DNA of 64,000 bases from Pelodera strongyloides. Taxonomy: Eukaryota > Nematoda > Chromadorea > Rhabditida > Rhabditidae. The first letter of the stretch is position 1; each line of letters starts with the position of its first letter. The stretch covers positions 1 to 64,000 of the forward strand of contig JAANDG010000432.1 of the NCBI GenBank assembly GCA_036852015.1. Reading direction: 5' to 3'. This document shows positions 45,901-56,617 of this stretch, in pieces. The notes under the pieces are model-generated. The model made no database searches. It saw nothing but the letters and a program-made list of their open reading frames with translations, and was not told the DNA's origin. The translations under genes and the position numbers were made by a program.

Positions 45901-46404
45901 CCGATTGTTTGGAGTCGACGGTCTTTTGGGAAAAAGTACGTTTTTTTTTTTTGCAAATTTCCTAAAGTAGGTACAATACGGCAAAGCGGACAGTCTATTT
46001 GTGAATATAGGTTTCATCGCGTGCTTGACCGTTTAAAATGAAAAAATATACAAAGTCCGCACCAGAAAGCCTTTGAGCTCTACTTGTTCATATTATGATT
46101 TACAAGTATCCATTTTTTCTTAGAAACCACTCAATTTTAGGAAAATCCCTCCATATTCTGTGATATTCGTGGAAGATTTCCCAAATATCCGCTCGTTGGC
46201 TCGTTTCTTGAAGAGATTATCAGAAAATGAAAAAGAATACAGGAAGTACTTTGAGTGGAGGTAGGGACGTTATTCTCATATATTTTTTGTGTAAATAAGC
46301 GTGTGTGTGCGGCTGTGTTTATGTGTGTACAGCCGGTGTTCTGTGTGAGTTAATGTGTCTTGTATATATTATATGTTTGGTTTGGGTGCTTATGTGAGTA
46401 TGTG

Positions 46405-46466
<62 letters not shown>

Positions 46467-47166
46467 TATGTGTGTATATATGTGTGTGTGTGTGTATGTG
46501 TGTGTCTGTGTGTTTGTATGTATACATGTGTGCATGTGTGTGTCTGTGTGTGTGCGTATGTGTATGTGTGTGTGTGTGTGTCTGTGTGTTTGTGTGTGCC
46601 TGTGCGTATGTATGGCGTTTGTCGTCCGTCGTGAACCATTTTCAACTTTCAGAGAACAAGGCTGGATCTACGTGAAAGGTCCCCACTTTCTGGAGGGACT
46701 CTGTCATTTATGCAGTCAATTGGCACATCCACCGACACATTCGCCAATTGCGGTTAGTCGAATATCACAGTTGTCACAATTCTGTTTTCTTGTCATAAGG
46801 AACGATGTATGCCCACTGCCCAGTATAGTCAGCACATGAAACCAAGAAGGCGCCGCGCACGGACCACCCGCGCACGAGGTGCGTCAGCAGTCGCGAACGT
46901 TTGGCACGAGGCTAATGCCCAGCGTGGACGATTCTCTTGGAGAAACCGGCGAGTTAAGGATTGTGGTTGCGCCCAAGCCTCCCCGTGATTTCCGGACATT
47001 ATACTTTCTGTGCAAATTTCAGTACCGAGACGTGGTGCAATGGATTGAAGATGAATCCCATTGTACCTCTTACGAACATATATTCGGAAAGACACGGGCA
47101 TCTATGAACACTGCAAATTTACCAGAAACCAAGAAGCTGAGAAAGAGAAAAGTAGTGTTCGGCTGA
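42988..47166 (+). CDS. Alpha-1,3-fucosyltransferase (GT10 family)
   Basis: Type II Golgi enzyme that transfers fucose from GDP-fucose to N-acetylglucosamine on glycans. Exons: 42988-43133, 43441-43564, 44231-44349, 44487 to about 44548, 44742-44827, 45087-45238, 45532-45624, 45798-45935, 46141-46260, 46653-46752, 47023-47166. With that fourth end, the coding length is 1284 bases, or 427 residues. Features: an anchor [16 protein letters not shown] near the N-terminus, [59 protein letters not shown], and the nucleotide-sugar site [19 protein letters not shown] with IPIVW after it. Two splice anomalies: exon 4 has no GT at the phase-correct end (the sequence is AATAAG), and the next intron uses GC (GCAAGT at 44828). 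TTTTTGTAG precedes the ATG by seven bases. I cannot assign a specific linkage from sequence alone. Confidence 0.88.
46417..46608. repeat. TG microsatellite in fucosyltransferase intron
   Basis: About 190 bases of TG-rich repeat with TATG and TCTG variants, lying between exons 9 and 10. Confidence 0.95.
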
Positions 47167-47540
47167 TAGTTTTAGTGATTAATACATAATAAAGAATTAT
47201 ATATTTTATTTGTTATCAGGAATCGATTTGGGCAAGAATGTTTTATGTTTAGGTTTTGTCATAAGTACATACATTATATTTGAATTGGGTAAAAAATTAA
47301 TCTGCATATAATTCATAATTTGGCAGCTGTCAGGTATACGTTTTAACGAACGGCGCAAAATTTGCATAGAATACATGGACCAAGCTTACGATATTTTAGA
47401 TCCAAAACATGTGTTCAGAATTTTTTATAGTTTCCTTGTATACGTGTTCGATAAACGGTTTCTCACGTTTTACGGCCATATTGCAATGTGTTAACTTTAT
47501 ATTTGGTAATAATTATTTATCTATAATTTTTCTGCAAAAA

Positions 47541-48230
47541 ATGCATCTAAACAACTTATTCAAAAGTTTAAAAATACTTATTCTTTTCTCGCTCACAACA
47601 GGAGGAGCCCTCTGTGATCTTTTTGTAAGTTTATGTCTCTTTCATAATCAATAAGTAAATGAAACATTGGCTAAGAAATAGTGCTAGTGTATAAGATTGC
47701 ATTCTTGCCTTGAACAGCTGCATTTCCATGTATTGTAGGCAAACTGTGAGATACTCTACGCAAGTTTGCATAAAGCATATGGGAATGTTCTTGTCCAACA
47801 TATGTTCACAAACCGCCTCATATACCGCTTTAAAACAACGCCTAAAACAATTTTAAGAATTTAGTATACGAAGGAGTCGTGTGAATTGTTGGATGTGCAT
47901 CGCCCGTTCTTGAAAGTTTACAGAGAAAGGGTAAGTTTTTTACTGTTCCTCGACATATAAAACAGTACTACAACACAGAATGTCTATAAATTTCAGAGCA
48001 TTTGAATGCGAGCTTTTGAAAATACAGATTTTTATGAGTACTCTTCGTACGTAACGTGAGTATTAACAAAGAAACAAACAAACAAAAGACAAAAGTACAG
48101 ATTTATGTTCCAGGTAAAGTTCTACGAGGAGAAATATGCACTTCCCGTCTACCATACGCATCACTATGCATACAGGGATGCATTCTCTATAACCAATATT
48201 GAAATGCCGTCGTGTTTTGTATTAAAATAA
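47541..48230 (+). CDS. Candidate small secreted protein (unknown)
   Basis: Three short exons can be joined in phase: 47541-47624, 47865-47930 and 48114-48230, giving 88 residues. The first exon encodes a typical signal peptide (FKSLKILILFSLTTGGALC) and ends in a consensus GTAAGT donor. Exon 2 ends in GTAAGT too, and the acceptors are TTTAG and TTCCAG. The mature part has Cys in KESCELLDVHRPFL and in EMPSCFVLK, and a His/Tyr-rich stretch VYHTHHYAYRD. The stop TAA is followed by AATAAA at 48237-48242. I do not recognise the family. It lies 374 bases after the fucosyltransferase stop, on the same strand. Coding status rests only on the signal peptide, splice sites, phase and poly-A signal. Confidence 0.5.
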
Positions 48231-48634
48231 TAGGAAAATAAAGTTTCTTCTCCCTTGTGTGGTTTACGTATCTAGAACTGAGGGGCACAATGCACAATGT
48301 TTAAATATCCATTAGAGCGTAAGTACATTATGAAAACCTCATATTATATGCAAATTTGTTCCATTCTGTGTCCTGCCTGCGCACTGGGGCAGAGACATTT
48401 TCATACAAAGCAGGAAATGCAGTTGTTCATCATATGCTCGAAAACCACGTGGTATACCCCTTGAAATTGTTAAACTTTGGGTTTATGCCTCCCATTTCGT
48501 AGTTCAATTTGCTGATGCCATACACCGTTCGTATGAGTTTTTGGCAGAGATTCCCATTAAAGAAATCCGGCCTTTCTCCTACTCCGAATAGGGGAAAGGA
48601 GTCATGTTTTAGCTGTTTCTTTAGCTAAGAAAAG

Positions 48635-48635
<1 letters not shown>

Positions 48636-48668
<33 letters not shown>
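48636..48668. repeat. GA microsatellite
   Basis: Uninterrupted GA dinucleotide run. Confidence 0.9.
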
Positions 48669-48670
<2 letters not shown>

Positions 48671-49716
48671 AAAGGTGGAAGAGAAAGTCACAATGTTAGT
48701 TTTGGAAGTGTGATTGCAGAAATCTTTAATCTTTTGGAAAAGAAAGTAATAAGATAATGGATTTTCACAGAAGTATGAAGCTATCAGTATCTTGTCATAA
48801 TGACATTATGGTAGTATGATTGTATGATGCAGATTGATTGATATATTGATAACAAATTGCACCCCGTTTAATCACCCAAGATCCGTATAAGCGTTGCAAG
48901 GGGCCCGTGCAGAGAAAGACAGTATGGCGAAGCGCATCTTTCAAAAACACGTTTATTTACTATATAAGACTATAAGTCACGGATTCATGTACATTTTATT
49001 TGCGTTATATCCTACTGTAGTGCTATCTTTCCTTGCACCAATATGTAACATTTGAGGTTATGAGGTGAATTAACAAATTTACTGCAATACGTTTCTGGAC
49101 GTATTGAAAAGAAACGATCACGCCTGCTTCATGAATGGTCCTTTGAATTTAAAGTTATTTTACAAACTACAGCACTGCTTCAAACAGGCTTGGACCTTAC
49201 AATTAACACAGGCCAACGATGGGTAAAGGACTAATCATAAGCTGAGTTTGAGTGTGAGTGGTGCCTTGTAAGGGTGGGTTATCTGAAGTGGTGAATTTTG
49301 TGACGCCTACAAAACATGAGGCTGAACTTCGGGGTTTTGTTTACGATTGACATCATCATTTCACATGGGAATAATTAACCGAAAGCTTCTGATATAAATA
49401 TGGCTAAGTATGGCTTTTGAGATCCTTGGAAGGACCAGCCAAGAATACCGGTAACGGAGAATAAATTAAACATAAGCTTAAATTGCCAACCCAAAAGTAC
49501 TATATCTATAGCTCCATCTCGTTCTCTTTCTCTCTCATTTCTCTCGTTCTCTTGGCTCTTTATTTCTATCTTTCTTTCTCTGTTCCTCTCGCTCTCTCTC
49601 TCCTACCCCTTTCACTTTCTTATATATTCGTTCCCAGTGTGTTGTTGTTACATGTTGCCAAACGACACCACCCCGAGGGGAGGTGGAATCTAGATCGTGG
49701 ATACCAGTAATCGTGT

Positions 49717-49717
<1 letters not shown>

Positions 49718-49804
<87 letters not shown>

Positions 49805-49867
49805 CTCTCTCTTCTCTCTCTCTCTTTCTCTCTCTCCCTCTCTCTCTATCTCTCTCTCTCTCTCTCT
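49718..49867. repeat. TC microsatellite
   Basis: About 150 bases of TC-rich sequence with CC and TTC interruptions; TC-rich DNA continues less regularly to about 50080. Confidence 0.95.
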
Positions 49868-50217
49868 TACACCTTCCCTCATTTCTCCATCTCTGTTTCT
49901 CAAATACAGTACACTGTGTCTCCTCTTTGCTTCTGTAGTAAAGCAGATTTCCATTCACTCCAATTCTTTGCTTCTCTAATTCCCGAGATCTCCACAAACC
50001 TTGATCTTTCCCTCTCTGCCTCCCCTTCCCTATTTCTCTCCCTCTCCCTCTCTGCCTCTCTGCCGCTCCCTCTCTATCTATCTGCCATTCATCCTTAGGA
50101 GGGACAGTGTCTGCCCAGTCAGCTCTAGTGAAAGCCTCCGAGAACCTGTTCCCATTCCTTTTCTTGTGTTCGTTTTGCTCCTTTCACTACTTTCCTTTGC
50201 TCCTATCTACATCTGCC

Positions 50218-50526
50218 AAGCCCCCCGGGGCTAAAGCTCAATTTTAAAGGGATACACACCCTGTTTACATATTTTATTTTTCATTAATTTAAAGGGAACG
50301 TGTTCCTTTGCCGATCAACATCTACCTTCCCCCGTTCGATCGAAAGCCCGGGGGCTGAAGCTCAACTTTAAAGGGATACATACCTCGTTTACTGTTTTTA
50401 ATTAAAGGAAACACTATTGTTTGAATTTTTTTCAAAGTATGCTTGTTCTTCCATGTACCAACTCTGCCTTTCGTCCAAGCCAGGCGTCCAATCTCCTGAG
50501 GGCTAAAGTTCAAATTTAAATGGAAC
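50218..50526 (+). repeat. Diverged tandem repeat, period about 125-148 bases
   Basis: The block GGGGCTAAAGCTCAATTTTA, then AAGGGATACACACC, recurs at about 50225, 50350 (GGGGGCTGAAGCTCAACTTT) and 50498 (AGGGCTAAAGTTCAAATTTA). Spacing is about 125-148 bases. Confidence 0.65.
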
Positions 50527-51540
50527 CGTGTACTGTTTTCAGTTTTTGTAAGACCAATAATTTATATCCTTTTTCTGTACAATCAGATGGTCATTTGATT
50601 GAACCTCCACCAGTGGGATAATATTCTGGTCGGCATTATTTACTTTTAACAATTAACGACTTCCATTAAAGCGAAATTAATATAAGGTCAATGATTTCAC
50701 ATCAGGTCCTTATACTTATTCTTGAGTTTACAATATGTTTTAGTAACACATCAGCTGATGAAGGGAACTGAATGCTTATCGACATATCCAGCCAATATTC
50801 AAACTTCTCACAACCGTTTGTAGTTTCATTGTAACTTCGTTGTCTTCCTTATTCCTGAGTGTTCCCCTTTGACTTACTTGATTTGGAAACAATTTATGGC
50901 AAATAACTCTTTCTTTCCTTGTCTTATTGTATGTAGAGCTACCAGTTCTGATTCACAAAACGAAACACTCTCAGCCAAAATACGCACACACACACACACA
51001 CATACATAAACAAGGGCTTTTGACATCTCGCTACTCTCGTTTATGTGCCATAGCTTTGTAAATGTGTAGCTGAGACCTGCTTCTTATTATACTGTGACCG
51101 TAGTGCACTCACCCCCCTATGGGGGCTATTCTCGTTGTTGTTTACAGTTTACTACATTCTATATAGTAGACGTATTTTCGAGAATACGGTAACAAAGGAA
51201 CAACCCCCAATCCACGAAATAGTACAGTAGGCAGAGGAAGACAGTAATGCAACAGGGTGTATTTGATGTAGAATAGTTCTGGCGTTTTTTATTTGGTTGT
51301 TTGGCTATTTTATGAGGGCCTATGCTTGGGTTTAGGCGCATTCTCAGGCTTATGCCTGTGAAATCTCTTACTGCATAAGCAATTCGACATACCTGGCGAG
51401 GACTACGTAAACTCTACGTGGCCAACTTTACATGATTTTGCATAGTATTAGCCAAAAACTTAGCAATCGTTCGCGTTAGCGTCGAAGTCTTGGTAAAGCC
51501 CTAGCATAGTAATTTTATGCGAACCTCACCGTTTACTTGT

Positions 51541-51764
51541 TTAAAGCGAAATGTCTGGCCGGTTTTGAAACTTCCTGGACAATCAATTTTACGCAGTTAT
51601 TAATGCTCGAACTTAGCTCGATCTTTTATTCTAATTTATTTTGATTTTTTTGTTTAAAGATTTATTTAAACTAAAAAGATAAAGGAAACTAAACAATAAA
51701 TAAGCTGCATAAGAATGATTGGTGACTCGATGTGTTTGAGAAACCGGCCGTTATTTCGCTTTAA
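51541..51764. repeat. Foldback element, family A
   Basis: TTAAAGCGAAATGTCTGGCC at the left and AACCGGCCGTTATTTCGCT followed by TTAAA at the right. The interior shares TTAGCTCGATCTTTTATTCT with the copies at 39033 and 54723. Confidence 0.8.
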
Positions 51765-52102
51765 ATGTGTATCAGGCTCTTTACATATCAGACCTCACTC
51801 AGACCTCAGACCAACACCATGTAACATGTTCACTGTTGCTTTCTGCCCACTTTCTCCCCTTTATAGATGAGACATCACGGCAAAGCCTAAATCCAGTTTC
51901 TATCTTCTTTTTCATGTGTTGTGCAATGTGCCGTTCCTCTTAAGCCTTTGCCATCTCTCTCCCTTTATATATCTTTGGATTTGGAAAATGTTGTCTGTCC
52001 CCTTTACATGATCAAAGACATGACACATAATGACATAGTAGGCAAAAATAGGCTGTCGCGTACCTTCAAAGGGTCAGGTCCATTCCTCAGCTCTATTCAC
52101 TT

Positions 52103-52382
52103 TTAAAGCGGTATAACATCCGGGTTTTGAAGTGTATTTTGGATACCAGCATTCCCAAGCACCATATGCAAGGAAGTCGAATTGAACATCATATGTTTCA
52201 AAAATCGGCCGTTATATTTAAAGCGAAATCCGGCCGTTTTTTGAAACGCATCGAGTACTCCCTGCTTTCCTATGCTTCATATGCAAATGAGCATAAATTT
52301 GAATAAAAATAGACCCCTTTTAGCATAACTGCAAAAGAATGCTGATATTTGAGATGCTCCAAAATCGGCCGTTATATTTAAG
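52103..52382. repeat. Two adjacent foldback elements, families C and A
   Basis: A family C copy (TTAAAGCGGTATAACATCCG to AATCGGCCGTTATATTTAA) is followed immediately by a family A-like copy (TTAAAGCGAAATCCGGCCG to AATCGGCCGTTATATTTAAG). The shared junction suggests tandem insertion or a compound element. Confidence 0.7.
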
Positions 52383-53611
52383 GAGAATATGAAGTAGATA
52401 CTCATAAGGTGTATGAATACGTACGTACATAATGAAGTACTTATACAAATATATATGATCAGTTCCCCCAATTTAATGTTACATCAAGGAGCGTTGTCCT
52501 TTGGTCAGGGATCATTTCCCTTTTTTGGTGGTGGAAAAAGCTACGCGGAAGAGAGTAGCGCTTAGTATATGAACATACAAACATACATACAAACGGCGCA
52601 CCCGCATTTTGCCTATCAGCGTATTAGTCCGATTGACTGGGAAAGTGTTTATATCTGAAAATTTTCATATCCTAAATAAGAATCATTTGACGCACCACCA
52701 GACAACGTGTGGGCACAGCTCGAGAAGTTCGCGCACGAAGCGCCAGTGCGCGGAGACTCGATCGCGGGAGGCAAATAGAAGAGACAACGGAGGGGCTGCA
52801 AGAGCATGCGGCGCGTGGGACTGTCTTAACCATAACCGTGAAAAATTCATAATTCAACAAGATGAACAAACCATCGCTTTCCCTGTTCCTTGCTTTCCAA
52901 TCATTTAATTTCCTCTCAAAAGTACTAAACGAACTCCAAAAAAGGTTAAGCAGGTTGAAAGGTGATCTTTCTGTTGTGTTTTTTGCGCGTTGAAGCAAAA
53001 CACGAAGGAATTTGAGCGAGCGCTCAAATAAGATGGAAGGAGAAAAAGTTCGCGACTCTTTATTACTAGTACAGAAAGGGAGTAAACCATAAACGATCGA
53101 CAACCACATTTTACTATACAATTGGTTAATTAATTTTTAACTTATATTATAAAAGTTGCATTTATTCAATGTTTCAACGGAAAGCGAAATAGTAGCGTAA
53201 AGAAAGAAGCGTTGCTGTTCAAGACGGTAGCATTCTGTGAATGAAACTATGAAACACATCTTGGATACGCATTCTCACGTAGCACACGTAACTTGTGGGC
53301 CCTTATGGCCTTATAACTTATAAACAGCTTCCGGCCCAGAATTATTTTAGTCACCATAAACGCTACTCTTTTTTTAATTACCTACGGCAATGCGGCAGAG
53401 ATATTCCACTTTTCGTATTTTTCGTAGAGAATTAGAAACGTATCACTAAGTAGTGCGAATTCCTCAAGCTTCTAATGACTCATAAATTGGTGAACGATAT
53501 CTATGATTCCCATTTACAACTTGATTGGTAACTAAATCATTAAACGATTATTTAGCCAATAGCATATGAGGCAATAAGAATAAGAAGAATTTCTTTATAA
53601 TATCGAAATTG

Positions 53612-53697
53612 CGACCAGGGGTAGGAGTCGAACCGATGAGCCGCCGTGTCTGCGCTGCTCTTGAGACAGTGACTTAGGCACTGCGCCACCTGCCTCC
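53612..53697 (-). other. tRNA-like (SINE-type) sequence
   Basis: On the minus strand: GGAGGCAGGTGGCGCAGTGC resembles an A-box region and CGGTTCGACTCC a B box, about 45 bases apart. The acceptor stem does not pair. Most likely a tRNA-derived element rather than a working tRNA. Confidence 0.5.
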
Positions 53698-54722
53698 ACG
53701 TAAAGGAAATATTTGCAACATACATATGTAAAATATTGATAGACATATGTAATGGTAAATTCGAGGTCTCCTTTTTTAGTTTTGGTTTGCCCTTGTTTAG
53801 AATTGGTTTTCCGCAAGCACATAGCGTAACATACATCTTACCAAGCCTACAGGCGAATGTAGTGTTGATCGCTAACTTTACGAGCTTCTTGTACTATTAC
53901 CCACTACTGAAACTGATCATTCTAAACTATGCACTAGACTTATCAATCATTGACTTGTTGCTTTCCCTTTTCTTTCTGATTATAACAACTATTCCTCTCT
54001 TTCTCCATTCGGCGCTAACTTTTTAAGCATGAAGCGAAATTAATTACTGCACTTTCGAGTGCATTTTACTTTATAAGTTTATTGATTATGCCCATAGAAA
54101 ACTCCAGTCTTTGATAGCGACGCGAAAATTCTGCGATGCGCAGCGTGGATTTTTCACTTTTGACACAACATCATTTGTAAGAGACCAATTTCTTACCGCG
54201 CGGCCTTTGTGCCAGGTCTTGGCCGCGCGACATTTGCGCATTGTCTAGGTTCTCCCTGCACGATTTATTTGTGCCAGGCTTCCGCCGCGCTACATTTTTC
54301 TGGCAGATTCTCGCTGCGCAGCGCCCGTGTGTCGAGCTTATTCAGTCTATGTTCTTATTGTGCTTTGAAGGAAATCTAGCTGTTGTTCTTTCAATTTTTT
54401 CTATAAAAAACTGCAGAACAAAATATACATATGATCAACTAACATAATGATTTTGCCACAGTGTTTGTTTGGCTTCCAATTAAAGAACACAAAAAAAACA
54501 TGCGTAAATTGTTTGAAAGAGGTTACAGAATTTCAGGATTTGTTTCCAACTTAACTCGGTTATAGTCCTTCCTATTGTTGTGCATAGAACAATGGTTTAT
54601 AGTTATCTTTCGGGATTGACATAGCTCAGCTCTGTCAGATATCGTCTTAATTTCTCTTCAAAAATACTGTCATCGTCTTAATTTCTCTTCGAAATACTGT
54701 CAAATAACTAAACCTAATTTTC

Positions 54723-54895
54723 TTAAGGCGAAACACCGGCCGGTTTATGAAAACGCATCGTGGACAACTGAATTCCTACGTATTTATGCAAAGTTACCCG
54801 AATTTAGCTCGATTTTTTATTCTAATTTAGGTTCAATTGCATTATACTGCTGGTGTGCTCGATGTGTTTCAAAAACGGCCGGCATTTCGCTTTAA
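54723..54895. repeat. Foldback element, family A
   Basis: TTAAGGCGAAACACCGGCCG at the left and AAACGGCCGGCATTTCGCTT followed by TAA at the right. The right end lies 19 bases before the start codon of the Pax-type gene, so the element supplies sequence just upstream of its acceptor. Confidence 0.8.
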
Positions 54896-55394
54896 TACTT
54901 TACTTATTCCAGGTATGGTCGACATCCTAGGCGAGATGTGTGATGGCACCCATCCGCATTGTGGGTGCGTAATTGACCTGTCCACCCCCGCCACCCTTGA
55001 AAGAGACTTTCATGCTTGGCTAGAGGTACATTTTTTTAAATCTCCAACTCCTGCAGTGTGCTGTGCGCGCAAGTTTTGCGCGTAGGGTGTGGCGCTGCTG
55101 CGGCACACCTCTGGCACACCTCTGGCACGCTATTGGCGAACTGGAATTTTACACCCACGAAGTATCATCAGTGTCAACTATGCCGCACCAACGCCAAGTC
55201 GTCAAAGCACCAATGATTCTTGCTCATTTTAGGGACTGTCACCTTCACCTTCAAATACTGAGTGCTCCAGTGCTGACTATTCTGGAACTGAGTATTCAAA
55301 TTCAGAATACAGCATGGAATACGCTGCTTCTGACTTTACGTCAATTCACACGATGGCGGTACTGTATTGATTTATTACAATGTCCCATTTTGAA

Positions 55395-55484
55395 TTAGGC
55401 TTAGGCTTAGGCTTAGGCTTAGGCTTAAGCTTAGCTTAGGCTTAGGCTTAGGCTTAGGCTTAGGCTTAGGCTTAGGCTTAGGCC
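55395..55484. repeat. Interstitial telomere-type repeat (TTAGGC)n
   Basis: About 15 TTAGGC units with two imperfect ones near the middle, in intron 2 of the Pax-type gene. A shorter degenerate patch (CTTAGGCTTAGGCTTAG) is at about 60488-60541. Confidence 0.95.
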
Positions 55485-55568
55485 TTTTTTCGATCCACCA
55501 TGAAAAAGTGCATAGTTCTTTTATTTCAGTAGTATTGGCAAAACACTCGTTGTTCTACTAGATCGCCA

Positions 55569-55866
55569 TTTAAAGCGAAATACCGGCCGGTTTTTGAAAA
55601 AAATCGAACACACGTCCGGTATATATGCATTCTTATGCAACATATATAAATGAGCGTGAATTAGAATAAAAAATCGACCCCAATTCGACGCCACTTTGCA
55701 CAACTGCATAACAATGCTCGTGGACAACTGAATTCTAACGAATTTATGCTAATTTACTCAAATTTAGCTCGAGTTTCTATTTTAATTTATGCTCATTTGC
55801 ATATGCGCATAAGAATGCTGGGGTACTCGATGCGTTTCCAAAAAACCGGCCGTTGTTTCGCTTTAA
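55569..55866. repeat. Foldback element, family A, compound
   Basis: TTTAAAGCGAAATACCGGCC at the left and AAACCGGCCGTTGTTTCGCT followed by TTAA at the right. At 298 bases it is longer than most copies; a second internal start-like segment (GTGGACAACTGAATTC) suggests one copy inserted into another. Confidence 0.75.
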
Positions 55867-56553
55867 CAGTAAAAGGTTTACCCTTGTCAGATTAAAATGG
55901 AGCCGATTGACGAATGCGAAAACTTATCGGAAACTCAGCCAAAAGTCGAAGACGGACGGAAGACGAGAAGGAAAGGAGGTTTATTCATTTATATTTGCGC
56001 GTCGCTACTAACCATATCTTTACATACCTATGAACAAAAAAAAAGGTAAAAATATCCCGTATTGAGTCACTCCGTGTTGTAAAACAATCCCAGATGAAAT
56101 TGCATCACATCGAAGGGTGGTAAAATTATTATTATTATTATCTGTACCAATCGGATCGTACAGATACTCGGTAATCGTTCGGTCTTCATATTCATATTCA
56201 TAGATAGGTACTTCTGGGCTGCGGATTGATGAATCAACGCGTCAAGGAACTAGTCTATATGTGTCGTAATATGTTCCGCAAAAGTAATTTATTGACTGGA
56301 CGATTAATCGATTGATATTCTTCTGTAGTTTCAAAATACGGTAATTTATTGATTGAATCATACATACTATTGATTTATCTAGTTATCGATTAATCGATAA
56401 GTTGATCGATCGATTATTTCCCAGGTACAAATCTCTATGGACGTCCGTACTGTCCTGGGAGGCCTTTATCAATGGAAGAGCGGACGAGGATCATCGAACT
56501 ACATATGACTGGGATGAAGGTGGGAGGAAGAGCTTCCTATTTTATTTTAACTT

Positions 56554-56555
56554 TC

Positions 56556-56615
<60 letters not shown>
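56554..56615. repeat. TC microsatellite in Pax-type intron
   Basis: About 60 bases of nearly pure TC repeat. Confidence 0.95.

Positions 56616-56617
<2 letters not shown>

Larger units (their letters stand above)
48231..54914. other. Intergenic, repeat-rich, no gene seen
   Basis: About 6.7 kb with GA and TC microsatellites, a diverged tandem repeat at 50218-50526, several family A and C foldbacks, a tRNA-like sequence at 53612-53697 and GC-rich CGCGC-type motifs at 54190-54330. Longer open frames (52672-53121 minus, 53736-54026 plus) match nothing I know. Confidence 0.5.

Noticed and set aside
30938..47166. PCID2, PHYH and fucosyltransferase as one trans-spliced operon
   Set aside because: They share a strand, but the gaps are 1287 and 928 bases, PCID2 and PHYH each have a downstream AATAAA, and the known operon spacing is usually near 100 bases. 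Spliced-leader type would be needed to reopen this.
49535..50098. Long Arg/Glu-rich and Leu/Ser-rich open frames on both strands
   Set aside because: They are translations of the TC/GA microsatellite, not genes. The same applies to Val/Cys-rich and His/Thr-rich frames at 46350-46839 and 19757-20085.
53736..54026. Hydrophobic 96-codon frame resembling part of a seven-transmembrane receptor
   Set aside because: Hydrophobicity is expected for TTT/ATT-rich DNA. No receptor motifs or flanking exons seen.
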